This document shows, piece by piece, positions 17,345-25,849 of a stretch of DNA of 64,000 nt. Origin of the DNA: Limnohabitans sp. Jir61. GTDB lineage: Bacteria > Pseudomonadota > Gammaproteobacteria > Burkholderiales > Burkholderiaceae_C. Below the pieces are notes generated by a model. That model made no database searches. It was not told the origin of the DNA and saw nothing but the letters and a program-made list of their open reading frames with translations. Positions within the stretch are counted from its first letter, which is position 1. Every line of letters begins with the position of its first letter. Position numbers and translations under genes: made by a program. The stretch is from the NCBI RefSeq assembly GCF_003063545.1, contig NZ_NESD01000001.1, positions 1,036,790 to 1,100,789 of the forward strand, read 5' to 3'.

Positions 17345-19533
17345 CACATCCCTTGCGTGATTTGGTAGCGGAAGCCTTTGCACCTTTGGGCGTATTGGCT
17401 CGCGCCACCGATCACTTTAGTCCCCGTCAGGGCCAAACCGACATGGCGCTGGCTGTTGCCGATGTGGTGGCGCATGGCGGCAGTTTGGTCGTGGAGGCGG
17501 GTACCGGTGTGGGTAAGACCTTTGCCTATCTGGTGCCCGCATTGCTCAGCGGTGAGCGTGTGTTGCTGTCCACGGCCACCAAGGCTTTGCAAGACCAATT
17601 GTTTGCACGTGACTTGCCTCGCTTGGTGCAGGCACTGAACTTGCCAATTCGCTTGGCCTTGCTCAAAGGGCGCTCAAGCTACTTATGCACGCACCGAATG
17701 GAGATGGCGCGACGTGACACGCAAATTCCTGACCGTCATACCGTGCATTTGTTGTCGCGTGTGGAAACTTGGTCGCTCAGTACACGTACGGGCGATTTGG
17801 CGGAGCTGCCGGGTTTGGATGAACGGTCGCCTCTGATCCCGCTCATCACATCGAACCGAGAAAACTGTCTGGGCTCGCAATGTCCTAAGTTCAAAACCTG
17901 TCACGTCAATGCTGCCCGTCGTGATGCGCTAGGCGCAGATGTGGTGGTCATCAACCACCATTTGTTTTTTGCCGATATGGCTGTGCGCGAAACGGGGATG
18001 GCCGAGTTACTGCCCAGCGTGCGTGTGGTGATTTTTGATGAGGCGCATCAGCTCAATGAAGTGGGTGTGAATTTCTTAGGGCATCAACTCGGCACAGCGC
18101 AGTTGCTAGATGTGACACGCGACATGCTGGCTACAGGCTTGCAACTGGCACGTGGTTTGGCTGATTGGCAAGGTGTGTGTGCTGGCCTTGAGCGAGCCGC
18201 GCGCGAGTTGCGTTTGATGGGCGGCAAGCGCCACAGTGCCGTGAAATTGCGTTGGACAGAACGAGCGCCAGATGAGATGCATGCGGGTGCTTGGGAGCAG
18301 TCACTGCAAGATGTTGGTTCTGCCTGTGTGCACGCGCTTCAAGCCCTAGACACAGTCAGCGAAATTGCTCCCGACTTCATGCGTTTGCATGACCGTGTGG
18401 CAGAAGTAGCCAAACGCGTGGATGCTTTCTTGAACCCTTGCGCACCAGATGCGGTGCGTTGGGTCGATATCAGCGCCTCGCAAATGCGTTTGATGGAAGC
18501 GCCTTTAGACATTGCCGAAACCGTGCGCGAGCGTTTGATGAAGCAGTCTTCTGTAATGGCCGCAGATGAAGCTGATCAAGAACCACCGCCTTGGCTAGAT
18601 GAGCCATTGTTTGACCAAACTGCTGCCGCATATGACGAAGCTGGCGATATGGCCTTTGATGCACAGGATCACGACGCAGAAGCGTCAGCCTTCGACAGTG
18701 CCTATCCTATGCGCCCCGTTGAAGACACGCGTCCACGTGCTTGGGTGTTTACCTCGGCAACGTTGGGTGATGACCCGCGCTTGCGCTGGTTCACTGAACC
18801 TTGCGGTTTAGAGTCTGCCACTGTCTTGCGTGTGAGTAGCCCGTTTGATTACCCCGCACAAGCCTCGTTGTATGTGCCCCGCGACATCGTGCGCCCCAAT
18901 GACCCCGCACACAGCGCTCAAGTGGCGAGCCTTGCCTGTGCTGCTGTGCGCCGCCTCGGTGGTCGCACCTTGGTGCTCACCACGACGTTACGCGCTTTGC
19001 GTGCGATTGGCGATATGATGAAGCAACAGCTCGAAGGCTCTGGCATTGAAGTGTTGGTTCAAGGCGAATGGCCCAAGCGTCATTTGATGGAGCGTTTCCG
19101 TGATGGCGCCAAAGTGGGTGAGAGCGGTTGCGTGTTGGTGGCCTCGGCCACGTTTTGGGAAGGCTTTGATGTGCCGGGTGACGCGCTGCAGTTGGTCATT
19201 ATCGACAAACTGCCTTTTCCTCCACCCAATGATCCACTGGTTGAGGCCCGTAGCAAACGATTAGAGTCACAAGGTCGTAGCCCGTTCAACGATTACTTTG
19301 TGCCTGAAGCTGTGGTGGCTTTGAAGCAAGGGGCGGGACGTTTGATTCGCACAGAATCAGACCAAGGCGTATTGGTGTTGTGTGATAACCGTTTGGTCAC
19401 CACTGGCTATGGTCGTCGTTTGATTGCAGCTTTACCACCTATGCATCAGCTACAAACTTCCGATGCTTTGGTTCAGTCGTTAGATGCGCTGAATCAAAGC
19501 TTTATTTCCAAAGCTGCCACCACGACTTTTTAG
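17341..19533 (+). CDS. ATP-dependent DNA helicase, DinG/YoaA type with Fe-S cluster
   Basis: A 730-residue superfamily 2 helicase of the XPD-like group. Walker A is VEAGTGVGKT (51-60) and the DEAH box is VVIFDEAHQL (Asp233 to His236). Four cysteines suited to bind a [4Fe-4S] cluster lie between them: Cys116 in SSYLCTHRM, and Cys176, Cys181 and Cys187 in ENCLGSQCPKFKTC. C-terminal motifs VLVASATFWEGFDVPGD and VVALKQGAGRLIRTESDQGV (motif VI) are intact. DinG and YoaA unwind DNA with 5'-to-3' polarity and handle R-loops and blocked forks. The length and first motifs favour a YoaA/DinG orthologue of betaproteobacteria; I cannot separate the two. The 3' end overlaps bamD on the other strand by 32 bases. 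Confidence 0.92.
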   Translation: MTHPLRDLVAEAFAPLGVLARATDHFSPRQGQTDMALAVADVVAHGGSLVVEAGTGVGKTFAYLVPALLSGERVLLSTATKALQDQLFARDLPRLVQALNLPIRLALLKGRSSYLCTHRMEMARRDTQIPDRHTVHLLSRVETWSLSTRTGDLAELPGLDERSPLIPLITSNRENCLGSQCPKFKTCHVNAARRDALGADVVVINHHLFFADMAVRETGMAELLPSVRVVIFDEAHQLNEVGVNFLGHQLGTAQLLDVTRDMLATGLQLARGLADWQGVCAGLERAARELRLMGGKRHSAVKLRWTERAPDEMHAGAWEQSLQDVGSACVHALQALDTVSEIAPDFMRLHDRVAEVAKRVDAFLNPCAPDAVRWVDISASQMRLMEAPLDIAETVRERLMKQSSVMAADEADQEPPPWLDEPLFDQTAAAYDEAGDMAFDAQDHDAEASAFDSAYPMRPVEDTRPRAWVFTSATLGDDPRLRWFTEPCGLESATVLRVSSPFDYPAQASLYVPRDIVRPNDPAHSAQVASLACAAVRRLGGRTLVLTTTLRALRAIGDMMKQQLEGSGIEVLVQGEWPKRHLMERFRDGAKVGESGCVLVASATFWEGFDVPGDALQLVIIDKLPFPPPNDPLVEARSKRLESQGRSPFNDYFVPEAVVALKQGAGRLIRTESDQGVLVLCDNRLVTTGYGRRLIAALPPMHQLQTSDALVQSLDALNQSFISKAATTTF

Positions 19534-20314
19534 TGGCTGCACGCTCTGGGTATAGAAAGGGTGTGTCTGGATACGATTTTTCTAATACACGCTTGGTATC
19601 GTCACGCAGTTGAATCAATCCCAACTTGTCGTACGACTGATACATGACAAACAAAGCCTCTTCTACGGCCGGCACATCACGGTATTCCTGCACGGTTGTT
19701 TGCGCGCGGTTGATAGCAGCTACGTAAGCGCCTCGTTGGTAGTAAAACTTTGCCACATGCACATCAGATCGAGCGAGCGAGTTTTTGATGAACGCCATGC
19801 GCAGGCGCGCATCTTCTGAATACTTGGAGCTGGGGAAGCGAATCACTAACTCGCGAAAGGCTTCAAAAGATTCTTTGGCTTGCTTGGGATCGCGCTCCGC
19901 CAAATCCTGTTCAGCAACCGACGACATCAAGCCCAAGTTATCGTTGAAGTTGACCAGACCTTTGAGGTACAGCGCATAGTCCAGCGCTGGACTAGCGGGG
20001 TGCAACTTGATGAATCGGTCTAGAGTGGCGACAGCTTGTACGGGTTCGTTGGTTTTGTATTGCGCCCAAGCCTTGTCGAGTTGCGCTTGCTGTGCCAAGG
20101 CGGTGCCTGCCGCACGGCCTTCCAGTTTCTCATACATGCCGATGGCTTTGTCGTAACCACCTGCTGCCATCTCTTCTTTGGCTTCGCTGTAAAGCTTGTC
20201 GTTGCTCCAATCTTTGGTCGGATCGTAGTTGCTGTCCGCGCATCCTGTGAAAAGAATAGCAGTGGTCAGGCCAATGGCCGTCCACACAGTCGATAATTTG
20301 AGTCGTAACACCAC
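19502..20314 (-). CDS. bamD: Outer membrane protein assembly factor BamD
   Basis: A 270-residue lipoprotein of the BAM complex, which inserts beta-barrel proteins into the outer membrane. The signal ends in LFTGC with the lipidated Cys25, followed by ADSNYDPTKDWSNDKLYSEAK, the usual BamD opening. The body is five tetratricopeptide-like repeats, including GGYDKAIGMYEKLEGRAAG, RDPKQAKESFEAFRELVIRFP and SKYSEDARLRMAFIKNSLA. Start is GTG (two GTG codons in a row, 20314 and 20311). It is divergent from rluD, with only a short gap, and converges on the helicase gene. The C-terminus KSWWQLWK overlaps the helicase 3' end. Confidence 0.95.
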   Translation of the reverse strand: MVLRLKLSTVWTAIGLTTAILFTGCADSNYDPTKDWSNDKLYSEAKEEMAAGGYDKAIGMYEKLEGRAAGTALAQQAQLDKAWAQYKTNEPVQAVATLDRFIKLHPASPALDYALYLKGLVNFNDNLGLMSSVAEQDLAERDPKQAKESFEAFRELVIRFPSSKYSEDARLRMAFIKNSLARSDVHVAKFYYQRGAYVAAINRAQTTVQEYRDVPAVEEALFVMYQSYDKLGLIQLRDDTKRVLEKSYPDTPFLYPERAATKKSWWQLWK

Positions 20315-20391
20315 AGGTCAACCTCTTGAAGCAAAGTAAATCCATTCTATCGGCTCAGCCACCATCCCCTACGCCCGTTCTGGAGGATGTT

Positions 20392-21375
20392 TTGCTTGAT
20401 GAGCATGTCGACCTCATCGACGGGCCTGAAGTGGAAACGCGCGAACTATCTATTCCCACTGATTTGCATGGCGAGCGCCTAGACCGTGCTTTGGCCGTGT
20501 TGCTGCCTGAGTTCTCGCGTAGCTTCTCTCAACAGTTGCTCAGCGAAGGCTGCGTGAGCTGCGTGTTGCCCACCTCCCGCGTGATGACCAAGGCCTCTGC
20601 CAAAGTGCGCATGGGTGAGCGTTACCAGCTCATTTTGAAGCCCACGCCGCAAAGTCAAGCCTTTAAGCCAGAAGACATCCCGCTGGATGTGATTTACGAA
20701 GACGAAGACTTGCGCGTGCTGTTCAAGCCCGCAGGCTTGGTGGTGCATCCTGCGCCCGGTAACTGGAGCGGCACCTTGCTCAATGGTTTACTGGCCTTGG
20801 ACCCACAAGCGGTGATGCTGCCACGTGCAGGCATCGTGCACCGTCTAGATAAAGACACGAGTGGCTTGATGATCGTGGCGCGCACGCGTCGCGCCATGGA
20901 CGCCTTGGTTGCCATGATTGCCGAGCGTGAAGTGCATCGCGAATATCTGGCCGTGGCCTACCGTAAATGGAGCGGCACACCTGTGCGCGACATCGTGGCC
21001 GCCATTGGTCGCGATTACCGCAACCGCTTGCGCATGGCCGTGGTTGATTTGGAGCGCTTGCCAGGCAAAGAAGCTCACACCACCTTTGAGTGTTTGAGCA
21101 GTCAAGAAGAGGCTTGTTTGGTGCAATGTACTTTGCACACAGGGCGCACACATCAAATCCGTGTGCACATGGCGCACTTTGGACATCCTTTGGTGGGCGA
21201 CTCGCTCTATGCCGGTCCCATGACCTTGGGCATCGACCGCCAAGCTTTGCATGCGTTTCGCTTGAGCTTTGACCATCCCATCACAGGTGAGCCGCTGAAA
21301 TTTGAAGCGCCGTTGCCGGACGATATGGTCAATTTGCTGGCTGGTTTGGGCCTCAAGCGCCCCGAATCTGCCTAA
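20392..21375 (+). CDS. rluD: 23S rRNA pseudouridine synthase RluD
   Basis: About 327 residues of the RluA family; RluD makes pseudouridines 1911, 1915 and 1917 in helix 69 of 23S rRNA. An N-terminal S4 domain (HGERLDRALAVLLPEFSRSF) precedes the catalytic domain with LDVIYEDEDLRVLFKPAGLVVHP and the catalytic-Asp motif GIVHRLDKDTSGLMIVA. The family's LHTGRTHQIRVHMAHFGHPLVGD is intact. I prefer the TTG at 20392 because GGAGG sits five bases before it. A TTG at 20326 would add 22 unconserved residues and start only 12 bases from the divergent bamD start. The sequence alone cannot exclude it. Confidence 0.92.
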   Translation: MLDEHVDLIDGPEVETRELSIPTDLHGERLDRALAVLLPEFSRSFSQQLLSEGCVSCVLPTSRVMTKASAKVRMGERYQLILKPTPQSQAFKPEDIPLDVIYEDEDLRVLFKPAGLVVHPAPGNWSGTLLNGLLALDPQAVMLPRAGIVHRLDKDTSGLMIVARTRRAMDALVAMIAEREVHREYLAVAYRKWSGTPVRDIVAAIGRDYRNRLRMAVVDLERLPGKEAHTTFECLSSQEEACLVQCTLHTGRTHQIRVHMAHFGHPLVGDSLYAGPMTLGIDRQALHAFRLSFDHPITGEPLKFEAPLPDDMVNLLAGLGLKRPESA

Positions 21376-21396
21376 AAGCAGCCTCCGTTACAATAT

Positions 21397-21425
21397 GGGC
21401 TCACGCTTGTGAAAGCGGTGAGCCC
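21397..21425 (+). other. Hairpin between rluD and scpB
   Basis: GGGCTCACGCTT (21397-21408) pairs with AAGCGGTGAGCCC (21413-21425) with one bulged G, giving a stable stem without a T-run. A TACAAT hexamer (21389-21394) just upstream may be a -10 element, which would place the hairpin near the 5' end of the scpB-rluB mRNA. Alternatively it ends the rluD mRNA. The role is undecided. Confidence 0.35.
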
Positions 21426-21522
21426 TTTGGCTCTGACTCGTGTGATGCCCCGCATCACCCTTACCGCCTCGAGATGAATTTTCGTAGGCCTTTTCCTCGA
21501 CCCTTGACCCGGAACTCTCACG

Positions 21523-22263
21523 ATGAACACCGTGGATGCCAAGCGCGTACTAGAGACCGCCCTGATTTGTTCTCACCAGCCCATTCAGATTCGCGATTTG
21601 CGCGTGCTGTTTGCTGACGCCTTGGGAGCAGACACCATTCGTACTTTGCTGGAAGAAATGCAGCTTGATTGGGCGCAGCGCGGCGTAGAGCTGGTGCAAG
21701 TGGCCACCGGTTGGCGCTTTCAAAGCCGCCCAGAAATGCGCGAGTTTTTGGACCTGTTGAATCCTGAGAAACCGCCTAAATACTCTCGTGCTGTGATGGA
21801 AACACTCGCCATCATTGCCTATCGCCAGCCCGTGACCCGTGGTGACATGGAAGACATCCGTGGCGTGACCGTGAACTCACTCGTTATCAAACAACTCGAA
21901 GACCGTGGTTGGGTGGAAGTCATTGGTCACCGCGAAACCGTGGGCCGTCCATCTTTGTACGCCACCACTCGACAGTTTTTGGACGACTTAGGCTTGGCTT
22001 CACTCGACCAACTGCCCGTGTTTGACAGCGCCCAAGCGCAAGCCAACGCGTTTGCTCGTTTGGGCGAAGACGATCCATCGCTGCAGATGAACATGGCCCT
22101 TGAGCCTGCTGATCCGACCGAAGTCGCAACGCCAGCCGAAGGCGACGCGGTGGCTGAATTGGCTGTACAAGCCTCCACTGCACTCAGCGAAGAAGCCCCC
22201 ATTTTTGAACTTTCCTCACCCAGAGACCCCGCCCCAACCGGCGACGATACGCATGAACACTAA
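21523..22263 (+). CDS. scpB: Segregation and condensation protein ScpB
   Basis: A 246-residue kleisin-interacting protein of the SMC-ScpAB condensin, which compacts and segregates the chromosome. The two winged-helix domains are visible: residues about 5-85 (VDAKRVLETALICSHQPIQI) and 86-160 (SRAVMETLAIIAYRQPVTRG, then IRGVTVNSLVIKQLEDRGWV and VGRPSLYATT). A C-terminal acidic and Ala-rich tail of about 70 residues is low complexity. scpA is not in the window; SMC would be elsewhere. The gene overlaps rluB by 11 bases, an arrangement common in Burkholderiales and consistent with translational coupling. Confidence 0.94.
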   Translation: MNTVDAKRVLETALICSHQPIQIRDLRVLFADALGADTIRTLLEEMQLDWAQRGVELVQVATGWRFQSRPEMREFLDLLNPEKPPKYSRAVMETLAIIAYRQPVTRGDMEDIRGVTVNSLVIKQLEDRGWVEVIGHRETVGRPSLYATTRQFLDDLGLASLDQLPVFDSAQAQANAFARLGEDDPSLQMNMALEPADPTEVATPAEGDAVAELAVQASTALSEEAPIFELSSPRDPAPTGDDTHEH

Positions 22264-23560
22264 ACACCACGACCTGGGTGGCAAGCCAACCGAATCACAC
22301 GACGAATTTTTGGATGACGACGACACGGCGTTTGACTTTGACGATGTCGTCTCTGGTGAGTTTGATGCCGAGCTGATCCGCGCTGAAGCTGCGCCTGAAA
22401 AGCGCGTGCTCTTGCCTCAGCCCGAATCTCCAAAATTGCACAAAGTTTTGGCCCAATCGGGCTTGGGCTCACGCATCGAGATGGAGCGCTTGATTGCCGA
22501 AGGCCATGTGGCTGTGAATAACGAAGTGGCCCACACAGGCCAACGCGTGCAATTTGGTGACCAAATCAAGGTCAACGGCCGTCAGCTCAAGGTGCGCATT
22601 GCGCCACCGCCACCGCGCGTGATCGCGTATCACAAGCCTGCGGGCGAAGTGGTGACCACTGACGATCCACAAAACCGCCCCACGGTGTTCCGCCGTTTGC
22701 CGCGCCTGTACCAAGGCAAATGGCAGTCTGTGGGCCGATTGGACTTGAACACCGAAGGCTTGTTGTTGTTCACTAGCTCAGGCGAATTGGCCAACCAGCT
22801 GATGCACCCACGCTTTGGTTTGCAACGCGAATACGCGGTGCGCTCCCTAGGCAAACTAAGTAAAGACCAAAAAGAACAACTCATCACCGGCATTCAGCTT
22901 GACGATGGTCCAGCCCAATTTGGCTCGATCGAAGAGGGCGGCGGCGAAGGCTCTAACTGCTGGTATCGCGTGACCATTTCTGAAGGCCGCAACCGCGAAG
23001 TGCGTCGCATGTTTGAAGCGGTCGGCCACGCCGTGAGTCGCTTGATTCGTATCCGTTACGGCGCTATGGTGTTGCCGCGCGGTTTGAAGCGCGGCGCTTT
23101 TGTGGAGCTGGGCGAGCGCGATATTCGTGCTCTGATGGAAGCCGCAGGTGCTGAAGCACCGATGCAAAGCGGTCCTTCACGCCATGACCGCAGCGAGCGC
23201 GCCAACAGCCGCCGCCGTGGCAACAGCGTGGGCCCACGTCCCTCTATGCCGCGTGCGGCAGAAGAACGTAGCGGGCCAGAGCGATTGGTGCGCACCGAGC
23301 GTCGCCGTGGTGGCAAAGCCCCCGAGCGTGCGCCTCAACCCGATCCAATGCAAACCTCCGTGGGCTACATCGGTGCTGACAGTTACGCCGAGGAGCGTCA
23401 ACGCAAAAAAGACGGTCAAAAAGCCTTCAAAGCTGGTTTGGTCGGTGGTCCACGCCCCTCTAGCAGTGCACCGCGCCGAGGCGGCTCTGCAGGTGGCGGT
23501 TTTGGCGGCGGACGCTCAGGTGGCGGTAATCGCGGCCAAGGTGGCCGAGGCGGCCGATAA
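22253..23560 (+). CDS. rluB: 23S rRNA pseudouridine synthase RluB, with long basic tail
   Basis: A 435-residue RsuA/RluB-family enzyme; E. coli RluB makes pseudouridine 2605 of 23S rRNA. An acidic N-terminal stretch (about 12-45) precedes the S4 domain (KLHKVLAQSGLGSRIEMERL, about 62-81). The catalytic motif is VGRLDLNTEGLLLFTSSGEL, with the nucleophilic Asp in RLD, and NREVRRMFEAVGHAVSRLIR follows. From about residue 300 the protein becomes a disordered Arg/Gly/Ser/Pro-rich tail ending in GGGFGGGRSGGGNRGQGGRG, similar to RGG boxes that bind RNA. The ATG at 22253 overlaps the scpB stop by 11 bases; an upstream ATG at 22100 inside scpB is not supported. Confidence 0.93.
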   Translation: MNTKHHDLGGKPTESHDEFLDDDDTAFDFDDVVSGEFDAELIRAEAAPEKRVLLPQPESPKLHKVLAQSGLGSRIEMERLIAEGHVAVNNEVAHTGQRVQFGDQIKVNGRQLKVRIAPPPPRVIAYHKPAGEVVTTDDPQNRPTVFRRLPRLYQGKWQSVGRLDLNTEGLLLFTSSGELANQLMHPRFGLQREYAVRSLGKLSKDQKEQLITGIQLDDGPAQFGSIEEGGGEGSNCWYRVTISEGRNREVRRMFEAVGHAVSRLIRIRYGAMVLPRGLKRGAFVELGERDIRALMEAAGAEAPMQSGPSRHDRSERANSRRRGNSVGPRPSMPRAAEERSGPERLVRTERRRGGKAPERAPQPDPMQTSVGYIGADSYAEERQRKKDGQKAFKAGLVGGPRPSSSAPRRGGSAGGGFGGGRSGGGNRGQGGRGGR

Positions 23561-23594
23561 ATCACAGCGAAGATGCACCAAAAAGGCTTGTTCG

Positions 23595-23625
23595 TTCAAG
23601 GGAAATCCCTTGAAACGGTTAAAAT
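23595..23625 (+). promoter_or_regulatory. 20-base palindrome next to a -10-like element upstream of ndk
   Basis: TTCAAGGG-AAAT-CCCTTGAA (23595-23614) is a perfect inverted repeat with 8-base arms, followed five bases later by TTAAAAT (23619-23625). It could end the rluB transcript as a hairpin without a T-run, or be an operator just upstream of the ndk -10. No good -35 is visible at the right spacing, which would fit an activator-dependent promoter. Confidence 0.4.
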
Positions 23626-23686
23626 AGCAGGCTAAGCGCATCGCGCATAAAAAGTTTCAATCACAGTCAATACAGGGAAAATCCAA

Positions 23687-24109
23687 ATGACCGAACGTAC
23701 TCTCTCCATCATCAAGCCAGACGCAGTTGCTAAGAACGTCATCGGCCAAATCTACGCGCGCTTCGAAGCTGCTGGCTTGAAAGTTGTGGCCGCTCGCATG
23801 GCTCACCTGTCACGCGGCGAAGCCGAACAGTTCTACGCTGTGCACAAAGCACGTCCTTTCTTCAAAGATTTGGTTGACTTCATGGTTTCTGGCCCTGTCA
23901 TGATCCAAGTGCTCGAAGGCGAAGGCGCAATTCTGAAAAACCGCGACTTGATGGGTGCTACCAACCCTAAAGAAGCCTCTGCTGGCACTATCCGCGCTGA
24001 CTTCGCTGACAGCATCGATGCCAACGCTGTGCACGGTTCTGACGGCCCAGAGACAGCAGCTGCTGAAATCAGCTTCTTCTTCGCTGGCATGAACGTTTAC
24101 GGTCACTAA
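23687..24109 (+). CDS. ndk: Nucleoside diphosphate kinase
   Basis: A 140-residue NDP kinase that transfers the gamma-phosphate from ATP to nucleoside diphosphates through a phosphohistidine. The catalytic His116 lies in [17 protein letters not shown], and the N-terminus [19 protein letters not shown] is the family opening. Length is canonical. The ATG has an AGGGAA ribosome-binding site. The gene stands first in the ndk-rlmN-pilW-rodZ-ispG-hisS run typical of betaproteobacteria. A small hairpin (24122-24139) lies between it and rlmN. Confidence 0.97.
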   Translation: MTERTLSIIKPDAVAKNVIGQIYARFEAAGLKVVAARMAHLSRGEAEQFYAVHKARPFFKDLVDFMVSGPVMIQVLEGEGAILKNRDLMGATNPKEASAGTIRADFADSIDANAVHGSDGPETAAAEISFFFAGMNVYGH

Positions 24110-24153
24110 AAGCCAATCGACGCGGTGGGCAACCACTGCGTTGGCGAATAAAA

Positions 24154-25284
24154 ATGACGGCCAACCTGCTTGATTTTGATCTCGACGGTTTGGCCGTTTT
24201 TTGTGAGCGCTTGGGCGAGAAACGCTTTCGCGCGACACAACTGTTTCGGTGGATCCACCAAAAAGGCGCACAAGACTTTGACCAGATGTCTGATCTCGCC
24301 AAGTCGCTGCGCGAAAAGCTGAAAACCTGCGCACAGGTTCAGCCACTGACTCCCATTTCCAGACACGACTCCGCCGACGGCACCATCAAATGGCTGTTCG
24401 ACGTGGGAGACGGCAACGCCGTCGAAACCGTGTTTATTCCCGAAGACGACCGAGGTACTTTGTGCGTGTCGTCGCAAGCGGGTTGCGCTGTGGGCTGCCG
24501 TTTTTGCTCTACGGGCCATCAAGGTTTTAGCCGCAACCTCACCACAGGCGAAATTTTGTCGCAGCTGTGGTTTGCCGAGCACACGCTGCGTAAACAGTTC
24601 AACACGACTGAGCGCGTCATCTCCAACGTGGTGATGATGGGCATGGGCGAGCCGCTGCAAAACTACAGCGCCTTGGTGCCAGCTTTACGCTCGATGTTGG
24701 ACGACCATGGCTATGGTTTGTCACGCCGTCGTGTCACGGTGTCTACATCCGGTGTGGTGCCGATGATGGACCGCTTAGGTTTAGATGCACCAGTCGCATT
24801 GGCGGTGTCGCTGCATGCGCCAACAGACGCCTTGCGCGACAACTTGGTCCCGCTCAACCGTAAGTACCCCTTGCATGAATTGATGGACGCCTGCCGCCGC
24901 TATTTGGCGCATGCGCCGCGAGACTTCATCACCTTTGAATATTGCATGTTGGATGGTGTGAATGACCAACCCGAACACGCGCAAGCCTTGATCGATTTGG
25001 TCAAGCCCAAGCGCGGTTTGGGTGAGGGCGTGCCTTGCAAGTTCAACCTGATTCCATTCAACCCGTTTCCTGCGTCAGGCCTCACGCGCTCGAGCGCGGC
25101 GACGGTCAAAGCCTTTGCCGCGCAGCTCAGCGAAGCCGGCATCATCACCACGGTACGCAAGACGCGCGGTGACGACATTGATGCAGCGTGCGGCCAGCTC
25201 GCTGGCGATGTGAAAGACCGTACCAAGGTTGACGAGCGTATGGCCAAGCAACGCGTGATTCCTCTCACACAGGTGCCGTCATGA
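24154..25284 (+). CDS. rlmN: 23S rRNA/tRNA adenine-C2 methyltransferase RlmN
   Basis: A 376-residue radical SAM methyltransferase that methylates C2 of A2503 in 23S rRNA and A37 of some tRNAs. The cluster-binding CX3CX2C is Cys111, Cys115 and Cys118 in [12 protein letters not shown]. The SAM-binding GMGEPLQNY and the C-terminal Cys346 in [11 protein letters not shown], the residue that forms the methyl-Cys/RNA link partner, are present. Length is normal. The stop overlaps the pilW start by four bases (ATGA). It is encoded between ndk and pilW. Confidence 0.96.
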   Translation: MTANLLDFDLDGLAVFCERLGEKRFRATQLFRWIHQKGAQDFDQMSDLAKSLREKLKTCAQVQPLTPISRHDSADGTIKWLFDVGDGNAVETVFIPEDDRGTLCVSSQAGCAVGCRFCSTGHQGFSRNLTTGEILSQLWFAEHTLRKQFNTTERVISNVVMMGMGEPLQNYSALVPALRSMLDDHGYGLSRRRVTVSTSGVVPMMDRLGLDAPVALAVSLHAPTDALRDNLVPLNRKYPLHELMDACRRYLAHAPRDFITFEYCMLDGVNDQPEHAQALIDLVKPKRGLGEGVPCKFNLIPFNPFPASGLTRSSAATVKAFAAQLSEAGIITTVRKTRGDDIDAACGQLAGDVKDRTKVDERMAKQRVIPLTQVPS

Positions 25285-25820
25285 GTGTGTGGCGTATGCC
25301 AACTGTTGTTTGTGTGTTGTTTGCGGCCGCTTGCGGTTTGAACGCTTGCGGCTCAGCATCGAAGCAGCTTGACACGCTCACACATGCAGAACCCGGCAGC
25401 ACGCGCCAACGCGCCATGCGCCGCCTGAGTTTGGCGAGTGGGTATTACGAACAAAACCAAAACGCAGTGGCGCAGCAAGAAGTGCGTGCTGCGTTGCAAA
25501 TTGATCCGAATTACGCCGATGCGTACAGCTTGCTAGGCCTGATTCATCAGCGTGCCAATGCGCCTGTGTTGGCACAACAAAGTTTTGAGCAAGCTTTGCA
25601 GTTGGCTTCTCAAGCGCCCGTACGCTCTGCCGAGTTAGGCGCTATTCAGCACAACTACGGTTGGTTTTTGTGCGAACAAAACCAATTTCCTGAGGCTCAA
25701 TTGCAGTTAGAACGCGCGCGCGCTCAACCTGGTTACGCTAGCTCAGACAAAACAAACAAAGCCATTGCTTTTTGCAAGACCCGTGCGGCACAAGCTGACG
25801 CGCGTCAACGCAATAATTGA
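25281..25820 (+). CDS. PilW/PilF-like type IV pilus lipoprotein, short form
   Basis: A 179-residue lipoprotein with TPR repeats that, by position and sequence, corresponds to the pilotin PilF/PilW, which helps assemble the PilQ secretin. The lipobox is LNAC with Cys23. TPR-like segments are [38 protein letters not shown] and [17 protein letters not shown]. PilF proteins usually have about 250 residues and six TPRs; here the sequence stops after roughly three, followed only by a short Ala/Arg-rich end. There is no room before rodZ for the missing part and no sign of a frameshift in the 29-base gap. The pilus role is inferred from synteny and may be lost. Confidence 0.72.
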   Translation: MSVWRMPTVVCVLFAAACGLNACGSASKQLDTLTHAEPGSTRQRAMRRLSLASGYYEQNQNAVAQQEVRAALQIDPNYADAYSLLGLIHQRANAPVLAQQSFEQALQLASQAPVRSAELGAIQHNYGWFLCEQNQFPEAQLQLERARAQPGYASSDKTNKAIAFCKTRAAQADARQRNN

Positions 25821-25849
25821 ACACACAACCTATTCATTTTTGAAGCCTG

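Noticed and set aside
15672..19533. A defence island (ATPase plus unknown protein plus helicase)
   Set aside because: The ATPase is a clear ZapE and the helicase a DinG/YoaA housekeeping type. There is no nuclease or other effector, so a defence system is not supported.
25821..25849. Frameshift explaining the short PilW
   Set aside because: Only 29 bases separate it from rodZ, too few to hold the missing TPRs in any frame.
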